Shown here piece after piece: positions 1-12,031 of a stretch of 60,000 nucleotides of DNA. Position numbers and translations under genes: made by a program. The notes beneath the pieces were generated by a model, which was given only the letters and a program-made list of their open reading frames with translations, did not search any database and had not been told where the DNA came from. Positions within the stretch are counted from its first letter, which is position 1. Each line of letters starts with the position of its first letter. Origin of the DNA: Owenia fusiformis (lineage: Eukaryota > Annelida > Polychaeta > Sabellida > Oweniidae); contig CAIIXF020000008.1 of assembly GCA_903813345.2 (NCBI GenBank), forward strand, positions 10,631,278-10,691,277. Reading direction: 5' to 3'.

Positions 1-54
1 CCTCGGGATAATATGATGATATCCCTCTTAAGTCAATACGCCCTTGCTGAAATC

Positions 55-275
55 CTTATAATCGTTGGATTTACACTAGAGCCCTAAGATGTCTTGGGTA
101 AAATGTTTTAGCGTTAAAACGTTTTACAAATGTAATGTAAATCCAGATTTTCTCAAGAGCTCTTGGCTAAGAGGGCTTAGCTAAAACGTTTTGGGACCCT
201 AGTCATAGCCAAGACGTCTTAGCGTTAAAACGTTTTACAAGCGAGTGTAAATCCATCGATTTTAGCCAAGAGCTT
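55..275. repeat. Two-copy direct repeat at left edge
   Basis: A segment containing TTAGCGTTAAAACGTTTTAC occurs at about 108-129 and again at 219-240, a 111-bp offset. Both copies are followed by GTAAATCCA and an AAGAGC motif. The core GTTTTAACGC/GCGTTAAAAC is self-complementary. The segment lies in the expected intron 5 of gene A, whose last exon is outside the window. Confidence 0.55.
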
Positions 276-314
276 TTTTGCGTTGCGCTGAACGAAAAAT
301 TTGAAAAGACTTAC

Positions 315-2207
315 TACTCCATGCAGCAAGTCCGGCCATGCAAGCACCGAGCTTCTTTTCGTGAAGCACTGTAAGTATATTTTTCTCTGATTGCATCATA
401 GGATCATGAAGGCATGTTAACATAGCACTAGGGACATCTGAAACAAAATATGTAAGCAATGTATAGTATTTCTGAACTGGATATTGTTAAAGAATGCTGC
501 TAGAATTTAATTAGTCTTACATTAATTCTCTAGAAGCCCCCACCGACATTCTATTTTCCCTTTACAAAAATGATGTATCGGTGTATAATAGAAGGGTCAC
601 AGGCAAAACTGTTATACAATTTCAAATCAAGATCAGCTTTGTTCCAACCTCGTCGTAATTATAATGAACTGAAAATTTAAACGTTAAATTTTAACGTTAT
701 AACATAACATGAAGTATATACTTTTATGTAAAATGGATTCATGAAAATTAATTCTTCCCATATAAAAGTCCGAGTGGCGTTTTATATTTGTATTTTATAG
801 GTTCTTCACTGCAGTTCATTGATGTTAAACAATCTTGCCCTTTTTGGTTTACTATCATGAAAAATAATATAGCGGATTGCTAGTTTCGATTGCTTCTGCA
901 TCCATATGTTTCGTAACACTGATTAGCCTACCTTCTAGATGCTGATCATGGCTCCAACTACTTTCGCTTTATTCTCTGTAACAGAAAAGCATTAGAAAAT
1001 AATTAATATCAAAGTATATCAAAACAAAATATATATGTGAACAGAAGTCGACAAAGCAAACCACAAAATATATAGGTGCAATGCTAGATAACCATAAAAA
1101 TACCCAATTGTCTCTATTATATCAATTGTGATTGGTCAACATTGCCAATATGAAACTGTGTTGTGGTCAGTTACTAGTCAAGGGTTAATAGTCGATCATA
1201 TTTTACCTGTAGTGAGGAAAGGGTGTAACACTGAAGTGTCAATGTCGCAGTTGGCTTCTTGCTTTTCACCTAGTTCAATATCCAAGATACCTGACATCAG
1301 CCATTCTTGTGTCAGTGGTGTTGATGGATCCTCACAAGTTGATAGTACTGGGCGATATGCATTCAACACATCCTACAATATGACAGGATATCGTCAAAGT
1401 AACAACATGGATGACTTTCTAGATTTTAATTCCTAACCGCCAGCGTATTCTAAAACTGGAATCTTTGCTACGGTTTCGAGCCAGATTACAAATCTTTACC
1501 ACAGTTTCGAGCCAAATTAACTCGTAACTTGACCTATTTGTGGGTGTACAACAAGTTGTCTTTCAATTTTTCATAAATGCATAAAACGACTTACTTTGTT
1601 GTACTGACAGATAGTCTTGCCTTCCTGTTTTGCAACACTTTCAACAGCTTCCATCATCATCTTCTCACAAGAACCTAGGATGAAAGATGTATGATCACAG
1701 ATCAAAGATGGCGCAGTTATTAGTATCGCATGTTTCATTCTTTTTTGAGGACAAAGGACAAAAATCTAAAAATATCAAATCAAAAAATATTCTCTTAACT
1801 GTAAAATTTGATGTACCTGGAATTATTCTTATCAAATTAATGGTTATCTACGGTTTATTAGAAATGAGTTGATTCAGTCCGTATCATAATTTTTATTTTA
1901 TTATATGGCGCACCCTATGATACAGTGCTAGTCTTCCAATCTTTCACTTCACATCATTAACATCATTTTATATTTTAACTTATTTTGTAGTGAACCTAAT
2001 TATTTTCAATTCATCTCACCCAAATCATTTGCCCTTGCTACTAGATTCAAAATGACACAATATGATTTTAAGAGATGTATTGTAACCAGGCTAATCTTAT
2101 TCTAACTACATTTATATTATAAAAAACTCACCGGGTTCGCGACGAATGACTCCCTGGCAGATGCTGAGAAGCAAAATTGCGCATGTCAAAGTCAGAGTTT
2201 TCTTCAT
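315..2207 (-). pseudogene. Gene A: secreted Cys-rich tandem-family member, 3' end outside window, frameshift in exon 4
   Basis: First member of the array, transcribed leftwards. Exons: 1 at 2132-2207 (ATG at 2207), 2 at 1595-1674, 3 at 1207-1372, 4 at 932-975, 5 at 315-437; exon 6 lies left of base 1. All visible junctions are GT-AG, with intron phases 1,0,1,1 as in the other copies. Exon 1 encodes a signal peptide (MKKTLTLTCAILLLSICQG). Exons 2, 3 and 5 are open and keep the family cysteines (SC, TIC, STC, ANC, LTC, GAC). Exon 4 is 44 nt instead of 42: two extra bases near 950-953 shift the frame and give TAG a few codons later. Using the second AG of the acceptor gives TAA at once. Either A is a young pseudogene or the assembly has an error here. 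Closest to C in exons 2, 3 and 5. Function unknown. Confidence 0.7.
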
Positions 2208-2905
2208 GGTTGCTGTTTGCGCTTTCTTCGATGATGAGAATGATTCGACGTTGACAATCATGGGCTTTTATATACAATTAGAGTTTTACCCCGGATGTAT
2301 TCAAATAAATAATGCATTGTGTGTTTTTCATCTTATTAATAGTGATTGGATCCGTGGAATTTAATATTTTCGACAAATTATTAAGTCATTACCACCTGCA
2401 GACCTGCGAGGCATGTTCTCAGGGTTTTAGTACTAATTCAAAAGGCTTATATGTTACTTTATTGACTAGAAAGGCTTATATGTTACTTTATTGACTAGAG
2501 CAATAGGTGGAGCCATAATCGGGGCCATAATGGTGATTATCCACCCTAGTCCACGGCGAATTATGAGTTTGTACTCAGTCTTGACATGCAGTGATACTAG
2601 TACTGACTTCATTTCAGCGGCCAATACGATTATTCACTGCATTATCTGTTATTAATAAATTTTTGACATTTCATTTGTTGCAGCAAAATGTTAAAACAAT
2701 TAAGGAATCAACTCCTCTTCAAATATCAAATGAAAATGTCATGTTTAGATTTTGAAACTGAGCATGTCCTTTTGTATGATACAGTATACAGTAACGTGGC
2801 AAACAATGTCTACATGGTTTGATTAAAGATAGTAGTAGATGTCAATGAATACAAATTAAAAATCAAGCATTTACTTTAAAGGTTGCATCAGATCTAGTGA
2901 GCAAC
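2208..2905. other. 5' flank of gene A, shared with gene C
   Basis: Non-coding. Beyond the promoter, 2388-2440 (ACCACCTGCAGACCTG, then GGCATGTTCTCAGGGTTTTAG) is nearly identical to 33915-33970 upstream of C and absent upstream of B and D. Within 2450-2500 the segment AAAGGCTTATATGTTACTTT is tandemly duplicated. I see no gene here. Confidence 0.6.
2266..2274 (-). promoter_or_regulatory. TATA box of gene A
   Basis: The minus strand reads TATATAAAA about 60 bp before the ATG. The same box, at similar distance, precedes the other three copies, within a conserved block that ends in AAGCGCAAACAGCAACC just before ATG. The position supports a short 5' UTR. Confidence 0.7.
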
Positions 2906-3095
2906 ATGCCCGTAGCCAGGATTTGCCTAGGAGGGTTTACTTGTTGAAAAAATCCAGGGGGTTCACAAATATGAGCCAAAAATGGCCAAAATCACTTGAA
3001 AGTGGTCAGAATGTTGAAAAACTGCATGATTTTGAAAGAATTTTTGGCCAGGGGAGGGGTCGGGGGTTTAAGCAACCTGGCTACGGCGGGCCTGC
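2906..3095. mobile_element. Short TIR element (190 bp) with 5-bp target duplication
   Basis: The ends are inverted (left CCCGTAGCCAGG, right CCTGGCTACGGCGGG) and flanked by GCAAC at 2901-2905 and 3096-3100. The matching place upstream of gene B (about 19560-19585, AGATCTAGCGACCAAC) has no such insert, so this is an insertion after the duplication. No coding capacity. A MITE, or the terminal part of a SINE-like repeat. The end sequence resembles the 43395-43674 element, which also has a 5-bp duplication. Confidence 0.65.
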
Positions 3096-3544
3096 GCAAC
3101 CGCTAACAAGAAAAACTCCAGTTACAGGATTTAGGCTCATATCATATACATTGTCATGTCTATTTTCTAAAATATATTTCCAATTTGATAACCTATCGGG
3201 GATCTTTTTTGAGATTTTATGTTTGAGATTGTAAAGATTATATTGGTCGGTCAGTTTAACATTTTAACATTTTCTCACTCTCTAAAGATCTGATTCTTTC
3301 TTTAATCTCCATAAATGACTACCAATGTTGAGAATTCGTGTCATAATTGAATTGATTATAATTGTTTGTAGTATTATTCTGGTTGCAAAAAGCATCACAG
3401 TTTCAGACAATCATTGGCATAATCCAAACCATAAATACATGCATGGGAGCTAGATATTTTCAAATGCATAGTTCATATTAGAGTACAAGTACCAAAACGG
3501 GGATGAATCACCATTGCATAAAGAGTAACATTCTTAAAGTTATA
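3096..3544. other. Upstream homology block of the array
   Basis: Non-coding. The motifs TTGTCATGTCTATTTTCTAA, GGATCTTTTTTGAGATT and ACATGCATGG-GAGCTAGATA recur in the same order upstream of B (19625-19960) and, in part, upstream of D (47720-48010). It is part of the duplicated unit rather than a gene. Confidence 0.55.
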
Positions 3545-4419
3545 CACTCCCCTCCATAAGTTTGGCAACCTTTTTTCCCCATTGAACTACGTGTTAAAGC
3601 CTCTTTACGTTTGAATTTTTATTTACCTAACCGGCGATGAAATAACTTAAAATCTTGATGGAAACGTAACTTGACTTTATTTCCAATACCTCCAAATTTT
3701 CTCAATTTTTTTCTCAATTACAATAGGTCGAAAATTGATGATAAATTTGATGAATTTTTGAAAATCGTCATTCCCATGTAATCCAATGGAAAATGGAGGG
3801 TTCGGGGCAAATCAGAAATCAGGATATATTTTCAGTAAAAGATTCAGCAAAAAATATTTTTATATAGAAAATTGAATTGTCTAACTTTTTTGAACACTAA
3901 GTGTTTAGTTTATTTGATGAATATTAAAGTTACAGCGCTTCAAAGTCATTTTTGAAAATAATTTTTCGCCTCCTGTGTTATTTCAATGGGAGAAGTTTTT
4001 TGAAAAACAATTTTGACTTTAAAGCCCTATAACTTTGTTGAACCTGAAGAAACATATCAATTTTTTGTTAAATAAAGTTAGCAAATTCAATTGCCTGTCT
4101 AACTCGTATTTTTTGCAAGGACTCAGATGGATGGATATTCTGTCATATGACTTGCGGCAAACCTACCATTTCCCATTGGTTAACATGGGAATGTCGATTT
4201 TCAAAAATTCATCAAATTTATCATCAATTTTCGACCTATTGTAATTGAGGAAAAAAATTGAGAAAATTTGGAGGTATTGGAATTAAGATCAAATTACGTT
4301 CCCATCAATAGTTTAAGTATTTTCATTGCAGGTTAAGTAAATTTAAATTCAAAGGTAAAGAGGCTTTAACACGTAGTTCAATGGGGGGGAAAAGGTTGCC
4401 AAATTTATGGAGGGGAGTG
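3545..4419. mobile_element. 875-bp TA-flanked quasi-palindromic element, copy 1 (Tc1/mariner-type MITE)
   Basis: Long inverted repeats begin CACTCCCCTCCATAAGTTTG at the left and end with the complement at 4419. TA dinucleotides flank both ends (3543-3544, 4420-4421). The two halves can pair over several hundred bases. A second copy of identical length lies at 56551-57425. The gene B flank around 19955 reads straight through from the left flank (TAACAT) to the right flank (TATGTATCACCCTTATTCTG), so it is an empty site. There is no transposase; the 69-codon open frame at 4035-4244 is non-coding repeat. Confidence 0.85.
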
Positions 4420-4421
4420 TA

Positions 4422-6330
4422 TGTATCACCCTTATTCTGTTTAAAAAGTATTATTCTAATAATATACGTATTATGGCCTGCATCTGTCAATAATATTAAA
4501 AAACAAAAAATTACAAAATTCAGTATCACATGATTTTGAACTACTCGTTTGAAGCAGATTCTATTGACTACAAGTATTGATAACATGATAGCCAACTCTC
4601 TTGAATTAGAGATTGGCGACAATTTCTAGACAAGTTAGTTATAAATAATTAGTTGTGTCTTTGGCTGTTTTGTTTTTAAAGTAAATGTTCAATATGTCTT
4701 CCTCGCTCTACCCTTTGCATTCGTTCGACTTCACTTCTTAAAAGAGAGCTTCATCTTCTTATAACTAAAATCTGTGCAGGGTATCCTCGTTCCTGCACGA
4801 CCAGTTTTAGTCTAGACGCCATTCATTTATCGCAGCGTCAGTTGTTGTGATAATTTAACCCAACAAAAAGTTATTCTTCGTTGGATTTCTTGAACAAAAT
4901 GGATGGCAACACTATGTAAATGTTTTTCTAGTTCACCCTACACCCTACACCCTAGTCCATTATATTGAGATCACAACTATTTAGGAGATAAACGTTAGGG
5001 GGATGAAATCAAGTCCTTTAGCATGCAATAACATCCATCGTCGCTTGAGACGTTTCTGAGGGAGCACCATCGTGTCTGAAAATAGAGTTTGAATTTCAAG
5101 CACAATTGGAAGACGATGGCATCTTGTACAAATCATAATATATTTAGAATTTAATAAATTAACTTATTACGTATCTGCATATATAGAAGTGTGATACTTA
5201 AAACCCTCTGATTATCATCAATATTTCGAACAATAAAATTATGGACTTTTAGTAAATTTTGTTGACCAAGTGACGGTACCTGTAGTATCGGGGGTTTATT
5301 AGAGTAGTTAATCGTTTAAAGAGGTGTTTGTCATGTCTGACTATTTATTAACACTCTACTTTTTTTACATTATTGCATCGATATTGACAAAAAAGTATAA
5401 TTACCATTATTTTTAATTTCCCTCCTTTTTGGAATAATTTTTCATGACGTACCATATGCATATTGTCATGGCAACATTATTACATAAATTACAGTCAAAT
5501 CTGAAAAACATTTTTAGATATGTCTCGGGTATATACAAATCCATTTTAAGGGACTGCATGAAAAATAAGAAATTGAGATTAAAATGAAAGTGTGGAACTT
5601 TTTTTAGCCCACCCTGTACATATGGGCTGACAAAATTGCAATCAACATGTTTTAGTGTGCAGTGTATCCATGGAGACACTGACGAAAGGGAAAGGGGAGG
5701 GAAAATATGCAGGGTGGCCCAAAAAAGTGCAATCCTTCATTTTTTCAATACTTTTCTCAAGTCGAGGCTATGGATATGTAACTCAAGAAACAATGTGTTC
5801 TGGGGATCACACATTCCAGATGAAGTACTTTAAAGGCCCCTTCATTCTGTTAAATGCACGGCTCGGGCTGCAATTTCCAAACATGGGATCTTTGGCCCCT
5901 TTTGGTTTGAGAATGACAATGGCAACACTGTTACTGATAACACGGAGCGCTATATTGGCGTTCCCGGGAAGTTCTAAGTTCTGGGCAGTTCTAAGGAGAC
6001 ATAAAGGCTGACAAGAGGCCACAAAAAAGGAGACATAAAGGCTGACAAGAGGCCACAAGATCAGTGAAGCTACTTCTCACACTTCCAATGATAGAATTAC
6101 CTGGCTCACTTGTCATTTCAATAAGATAATCTCTATTTATGGGGTTATTTAAAAGGTAATAGAGAGATTTCGCACATAAGTGAAAGTACAACTTATACGT
6201 ATACGTATAGTTTAAAGGGTCATGTCGAACTATTATATTTACTAAAATCAATTTTAAATTGTACTTAATGGAAATAATATTCCCGTTATAGAAAAGCCCC
6301 ATCAACTAGAGACTGTGAATGCACTGTCAT
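4422..6330. other. Gene-free spacer with partial MITE ends
   Basis: The left part (4422-4600) continues the array homology seen upstream of B and D. At 4690-4750 there is a dispersed repeat (GTTCGACTTC, then TTCTTAAAAG) also found at 29045-29095 and 36065-36110. Two mariner-like termini lie head to head: CAGGGTGGGCTAAAAAAAGT on the minus strand ending near 5619, and CAGGGTGGCCCAAAAAAGTG starting near 5709. Their partner ends are not visible. Open frames of 83-118 codons at 5655-6058 overlap on both strands and look like repeat shadow. Confidence 0.45.
5995..6058. repeat. Two tandem copies of a 34-bp unit
   Basis: GGAGACATAAAGGCTGACAA plus GAGGCCACAA occurs at 5995-6024 and again at 6029-6058, perfectly repeated with 34-bp spacing. 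Confidence 0.9.
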
Positions 6331-8026
6331 CTACACCACGAGGGGAAAGAGTACCCGTGTATATACAACCTACCGCCGAGCAAGACACGCACATACCGCC
6401 GAGCAAATGTTTGATAATGTCATCTCGTAGGAAAATGGACTATAAAGGTAATATAATGTCACTAACAATTCCTTTGGATGGTTAGAGTTGTTACCAAGAT
6501 GTTCTAGCAGGCGCAATTGGCCTAGAATTATAGTTGAAATATATTTTTATGTCCAAATTAAGAGATAAGGTAAACGTATAATGGTTTTCGATTTGTTTTT
6601 CTCAGTCATACTCGCTTTAATTGATAATGAGCCTTACATAAGACATACTTGGGTCAGTAAATGAATGTGCATATGCATAATATATTAAGTGTCAAAATAT
6701 TAGGTCAAAATAGCACTTTTGAACAGCAAAATCTTCACTTAAACTTTGTCCTAAAAGATCCGAGGTTATCGGACATCGGACCCGATGTGATCGACGAGTA
6801 ATATTATAAAGATCCGAAAATATCTTGAGTAAAGGATCTCAGAATCCGAACTTTACTTGAGTAAAATCTGTTGAGATCCGATTATATCGTCGAGTTTATG
6901 ACGTGCTGATGAAAAAATAATAAACATACAATCTGCATCATTCATGTGAATCATTTTGTTGTGAACAATAAATGAAACTGAAAAAAATATGGCTATCACC
7001 AGTTACCACTACACATCGAAACATTGTATTTCAGGTCCTCGGTACAAATGCTTCCACTGTAGTTATAAATCACACGAGATGGATGACTTTGTGGTCCACT
7101 TCAGTCAGCACCATCCATTACTGAGTATTAAAAAGTTAATGTGCCTGAGTTAAATGGCAAAAAATGGATTTACAATGTTTTTGACTATGGTATTGTATTA
7201 TCAAAGAAAGATCACGGTAATTTTCGTTTCGAGGATATGAAGCTTGGGATTCTTCAAGTTGTGTTCTTTGAGTAGAATGGCGCTTGCAATGCAGAATTAA
7301 ATGTTTTTGGGTTGCACTCTTACCATAGACACATAGGAAATTATGGTGATTCAAGTGTAAGCATGAATTCAATGTTTTAAAGAACTTTGCCGGAAACAGA
7401 CGTTGACGTATAGTGCTGCGGGAATTATATCATATTATATTATATCCCGGTGCCAAGAGTATGATAAATAAAAAGGAATATTTGTGATATCGTCATGATA
7501 TTATATGCTCATTCGAAAGCTTACTCACTACCTCATCGGGTTCTACTCACGGTATAGTCGGAATAGCTCGGTGGTAGCTTCGGGTCCTATATAATCGTAC
7601 TCGTGACATAATCGGGTCTTTCATTTTCAACTTTCACCGGTGATTTCAATGATATGCAACGTATGGCAGTGAAATAAATATGATACATTTACACCTATTG
7701 TATCTTTGAATCGAATGAAGTAAAGACAGCCATGGTTGTTACTTATTCAAGATGTAAATCATCATTCAAATATTTAAAAGTTGAATTTAGCGATTGGATA
7801 GTAAACATTGCGCTAAGTAGTCATTATTTTGCAAACATGAGTGCCTGGAACAATAACTTTATCAGTTACACACAATTCTGTGTTTTATCTGTTTCTCATA
7901 TTGAGAAATTCAAGATATAAACAAAAGTTTATAACTCACCCCCTACATTTTCAGACATCTTCGGGTCTTTGCTCGGCGGTAGGTTGTATATACACGGGTA
8001 CTCTTTCCCCTCGTGTACACGTGTAG
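6331..8026. mobile_element. 1.7-kb element with ~45-bp TIRs
   Basis: The left end (CACGAGGGGAAAGAGTACCC, then GTGTATATACAACCTACCGC, positions 6337-6380) is matched in reverse complement by 7970-8015. Beside the left TIR, ACCGCCGAGCAA is duplicated. The interior includes several copies of an AGATCCGA-type motif (6755-6890), a zinc-finger-like exon at 7035-7153 and otherwise non-coding DNA. No transposase is recognisable, so this is probably a non-autonomous or decayed DNA transposon that carries or captured an exon. Confidence 0.7.
7035..7153 (+). CDS. Possible C2H2-type zinc-finger terminal exon inside the TIR element
   Basis: After an acceptor-like sequence (TTGTATTTCAG), a 39-codon open stretch runs to TAA at 7151-7153. 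It encodes YKCFHCSYKSHEMDDFVVHF followed by SQHHP, i.e. C-x2-C, a spacer, then H-x3-HH, which fits a single C2H2-like zinc finger. No upstream exon was found: the 600 bp between the left TIR and this exon has no convincing open frame. Zinc fingers of this kind occur in transposon-encoded proteins and in host regulators. It may be a relic of the element's own protein. It could also be chance, given the short length. Confidence 0.35.
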
Positions 8027-8930
8027 ATTATGCACATTATAATTAAATGCTTGCTTCCGTGTCCTTGTAGTTGTAGTGTATTAAAAACACGATCCTTTAA
8101 AGTGAGTCATGATTCTTTAAAGTGAGTCATTGCATAAACAAGCTGATTATTTCAATGTTTTCATGATCAGTATAAGTTCAATGAACTTACAAAACGGTAT
8201 ATTTACGTAGATGATAACGAATACAGTTGGATCTCCGTATAAAGATTTGCCTACATGTGTGTGGAACAATTGACCGCAAGCATTTTTTGAAATTAATTGG
8301 CTGAGTGGGAACAGTATCCAATCAAATACTTTAACCATCAATTTGAAACACCAATCAAACCAGTAGGTTCTAGCAATTCCTGGAAACAGTAAATTCAGTA
8401 GCTCAACATCAGTAGGACGGCACATTGAAAAAACCCATTGTTGTTTACCAAACTTTATATCAAAGTGGTGTAGCGATATATGACGTCATCGCACTACTTG
8501 TTTCTGGTCCGTTGGCTACCATCTTTATGAGGTCCATTGAAATGGTAAACATTTAAACATTTGAAAACGAAAGTGACGGATAGAATTCTACTGATCTCTT
8601 CTTTCGAACTATCTCATTTTAATGTTAGAAAAATGCACATGAATGGGAGTAAAATGCAATCCAACACGTGAGACTTTCACTCATATTGTACCCTATATTC
8701 CTGCGAAATTAACATTGATTAAACATCATTTTTTTAAATGTCTGAATCGCTTAAAAGTTAAAGTAAATACGATATTTTATAAGTACCAAATATCAATCGG
8801 TTCCGATAAAATGCCTTCATTTGTTACATTTTCTGCGAAAACGGTTGGGCATAATTTCGGTAGAAATGTGTATTTTACGACGTTATATGCATGGTTGAAT
8901 CCAAAAAGTAGCGTCATTCAGTAAAATTAT
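8027..8930. other. Gene-free spacer
   Basis: AT-rich DNA with a short direct repeat (TCCTTTAAAGTGAGTCAT and TTCTTTAAAGTGAGTCAT, about 8092-8130). No supported gene; the 93-codon open frame at 8643-8924 has no recognisable features. Confidence 0.5.
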
Positions 8931-10560
8931 CATGTGTGCGTAAAAGTATGTGGATATTTCATTTTGAGTAACTGAATTATCAAATTGACATATATATTGT
9001 CTTTGGAACATCACCTTTACACAGAATTATTTTCATAATGATTGCTCGTTTTGTTCCATGATAAAATGCAATTTTAGACCTGCAGCTGACTCATATCAAA
9101 AAATATTTAGCAATGAGTTCAGGCTCACTGATTTTTAAGATAGATGAAATGAACAAAAGGGGAAAGGGTTATGTGTGCGGTAAAGCATGTGGATATTAAA
9201 CTTTCAATAAATGAATTACAATTTTGATGTTTATATGATCTGAAGAACATCACCTTTTCACATAATTATTTTCATAATAATTGTTTAATTTCTTTCATGA
9301 TAAACTGCAATTTTAGACCCGACATGTATTAAAGAAGTATCGGACAATGTATTAAGGCTCACTGATTTTTAGGATAAAAAAAATGAGCAAAAGGAGAAAA
9401 GGTCACGTGTGCGTAAAAGCGTGTCAGTATTTGGATTTGAAGAAATTAATTAAAGTTTTGACATTAATATTATTTGTGAAGCATCACCTTAACATAGAAT
9501 TATTTTTATAATTTTTGCTTGTTTCCTTCCAAGAGAAAATGCAATTATAGACCTGGCACGCGTATCAAAGAAGTATTTGGCAATTGCGTCCAGTCTCTTT
9601 GGTTTTCAAGGTAAATGAAATAAGCAAAACTGGAAAAGGTCATGTGTGCGTAAATGCGTGTCAGTATTTAATTTTGAAGAAATGAATCAATTTTTTGACA
9701 TTAATATTTTTTGTGAAGCATCACCTCTACGCAGAATTATTTTTATAATTTTTGCTTGGTTCCTTCCATGAGAAAATGCAATTATAGACCTGGTACACGT
9801 ATCAAGGTTGTATATAGCAATTGCGTTCGGTCTCCTTGGTTTTCAAGGTAAATGAAATGAGCAAAACTGGAAAAGGTCATGTGTGCTTAAAAGCGTGTGA
9901 GTATTTAATTTTTGATATTTTTTGACATTTTTGACATTTATAATATCTATTGGAAATCATCTTTACACAGAATTATTTTTTGATTCAAATTTAGTTCCTT
10001 CTATTAGAAAGGCATGGCTAAGATTGGTTCATATGTATAACTGTAATGAGATTTTTATGTTTGAATCGCACAAAAAGAGATAATGTCACATGTGCGTGAA
10101 TGCATGTCAATATCTTATTTTAATTATGATTTTGACATTTTCATAATAGCTTTAAACCATTGCCTTTCCACATATTTATTATTTTCTTAGCATGAGAACT
10201 TAAAACACGTTCTAAATAAGAAAGGTCAATGTGAGTTGAATTAAAATAAAAAAAATCAATTATCTGCGCATTTTCGTTATATTACGTCATACGGGATTTC
10301 GTGCTTAAAATGGGCTGAAGGTGAAGAATGGCACGTGTACGAAAACGTTTGTTACCAATTCATCTTTCAAAACACATTTTTATTTTTTACATATCTATGA
10401 TCTATGATATATAACCTATATAAAGAATTATTTTCAGATTAATTGCTAGGTTAATTCAATACGCAATTCTGAGGTATATTTGAACTTTAATTCCATAGCA
10501 GATGTAATTCGGACAAAAGTTTTAAAATTCAAGAAGAGATTAAATCAATCAAAATAAATC
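8931..10560. repeat. Diverged ~237-bp tandem satellite, about seven units
   Basis: The unit start CATGTGTGCGTAAA recurs at about 8931, 9170, 9404, 9641, 9878, 10089 and 10330 (spacings 239, 234, 237, 237, 211, 241). Each unit holds the same internal landmarks in order: GTGTCAGTATT-like, CATCACCTTTACACAGAATT, TTCCATGAGAAAATGCAATT, TAGACCTG and AATGAGCAAAA. Divergence rises towards the right. No coding frame is kept. Confidence 0.85.
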
Positions 10561-11807
10561 TTATGATTCAACCCAGTCGACAATACTTGGTTCAGTTCTT
10601 TCATTTTCAATCATACCATGGTCATAGATTAACATAAGTGACCGTTCGAATACATACCATTTTTTGTAGAAAATTAAAGAAAATCGCGTTATAACATGCC
10701 GTAATTGCTAAGTTTACGTCTTAAAGTCACACATATAAGTTAAGGGAAGCAAAAGATCATTTTAAAAATGAAACATATCAATAGATATTTTTAACATTAA
10801 AATACTTTAAGAAAGTAAGCTTATACTAGTAGATTTGTTAGAACTAGCTGTTTGGAATTCATCAACTTTTCTCCACAGGATCATTTCGTAGTACAAATGC
10901 AGGTCATTCAAAGGAAATATAGGTTTCAACATCCCCGTCTATGAATATTGATCTTTTACAGACAGCAAAGGTAAGTTTAAAACAGAAATACTTCTTACGA
11001 ATCCAAATTACATTTTAAACCTTAGAATTGTGATCTACGATCTTATGGGTATGTGACAAATTTGATTAGATACATTCACTCAGCACGCCGTTAAACATAT
11101 AATTAACTTTACAAGCGTAACTATAGGTAACTTCGATTTTAATATGTTCAAGTTCAAGTTCTGTAGTCTCGAGAGTCAAACGATTATCATAGTTCATTTG
11201 GCCTGCTTTTAGAATTGGGAAAACAAAGGCAAGGTTTATGTTTTATGAACATTCTGATTTGATAGCAAACTTTATTTTTGAGTGTATTAAATCAAATAAA
11301 GCTTATTGCGTCGGGGCCTGTACGTTCGCCCAATTAAAGGCAAATGTGCCGTCAATTAAAGAAACATGCACAGTGGTACACCGTTTTTGGAAAACATAAC
11401 ACTGATAATAAAAATTCATCAATTGTTATGAAATTTGCACCATCATTAAAAGGAATCTCGAATTTCATGATGACAAAATATCGGATATATATGACAAGAA
11501 ATAAAAATTTGTTACATTTTTTCCCAAAAAGTTTTAAAATAAAAATAAACTAAAAAAATAATGTTTTCACGACAAAAAATAAAAATTTCAACTGTTTTGA
11601 TTCTACATGACGTTTTCAAAGAGTAGAGAGCTAGATTCAAAGCACCGGTCCTGCAAGTTTCAAATGAAAATATTAAAAACTGCGCGAGTAAGAGGACCGC
11701 AACTTTTTATGTCTACACTGACAAAAACTTGAAATTCCCGTTGTAAAGATATAGTCCCACGCGGAAGTGCACGTCATAAAGCTGATGGGTTAAGGCAATG
11801 TGCCATA
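10561..11807. other. Gene-free spacer
   Basis: AT-rich DNA. The largest open frame (69 codons, 11344-11553) is lysine- and asparagine-rich and has no recognisable motif. I see no repeats or RNA genes. Confidence 0.4.
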
Positions 11808-12031
11808 CAGGGTGTTTCATGACGAGCATCTCCAAAAAGTCAATTTGAGAAGAGATGGGTCTATAACATATGCACTATATATGAGCCTATTTTATTCTAG
11901 ACAAAGACATTTGGATCAACTAAACATGCTACAATTCAAGAAAGTACAAATGGCATCCCTTTGACCTGTATTTATTATAGTCCGAGAAGATCTTTCCTGA
12001 TGACGAAAAGCCCACATTATGAAACACCTTG
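11808..12031. mobile_element. 224-bp TA-flanked MITE
   Basis: The left end CAGGGTGTTTCATGACGAGC and the right end, read in reverse as CAAGGTGTTTCATAATGTGG, form TIRs flanked by TA (11806-11807, 12032-12033). This fits a mariner-type MITE. A further inverted mariner-like end (CAGGGTGACCC on the minus strand) lies near 12434, so this may be nested in a larger decayed element. Confidence 0.6.

Noticed and set aside
1128-1436. 102-codon plus-strand open frame
   Set aside because: It is the antisense of exon 3 of gene A; the minus frame is conserved in all four copies and has splice sites.
4035-4244. 69-codon frame conserved at 56725-56934
   Set aside because: Conservation comes from the two copies of the 875-bp MITE; no transposase motif.
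5655-6058. 118-codon plus frame and opposing 83-codon frame
   Set aside because: Both overlap a mariner-like terminus and a 34-bp tandem duplication; likely chance.
8931-10560. CRISPR array
   Set aside because: Units are ~237 bp, contiguous and diverged, with no short repeat-spacer structure, and the genome is eukaryotic.
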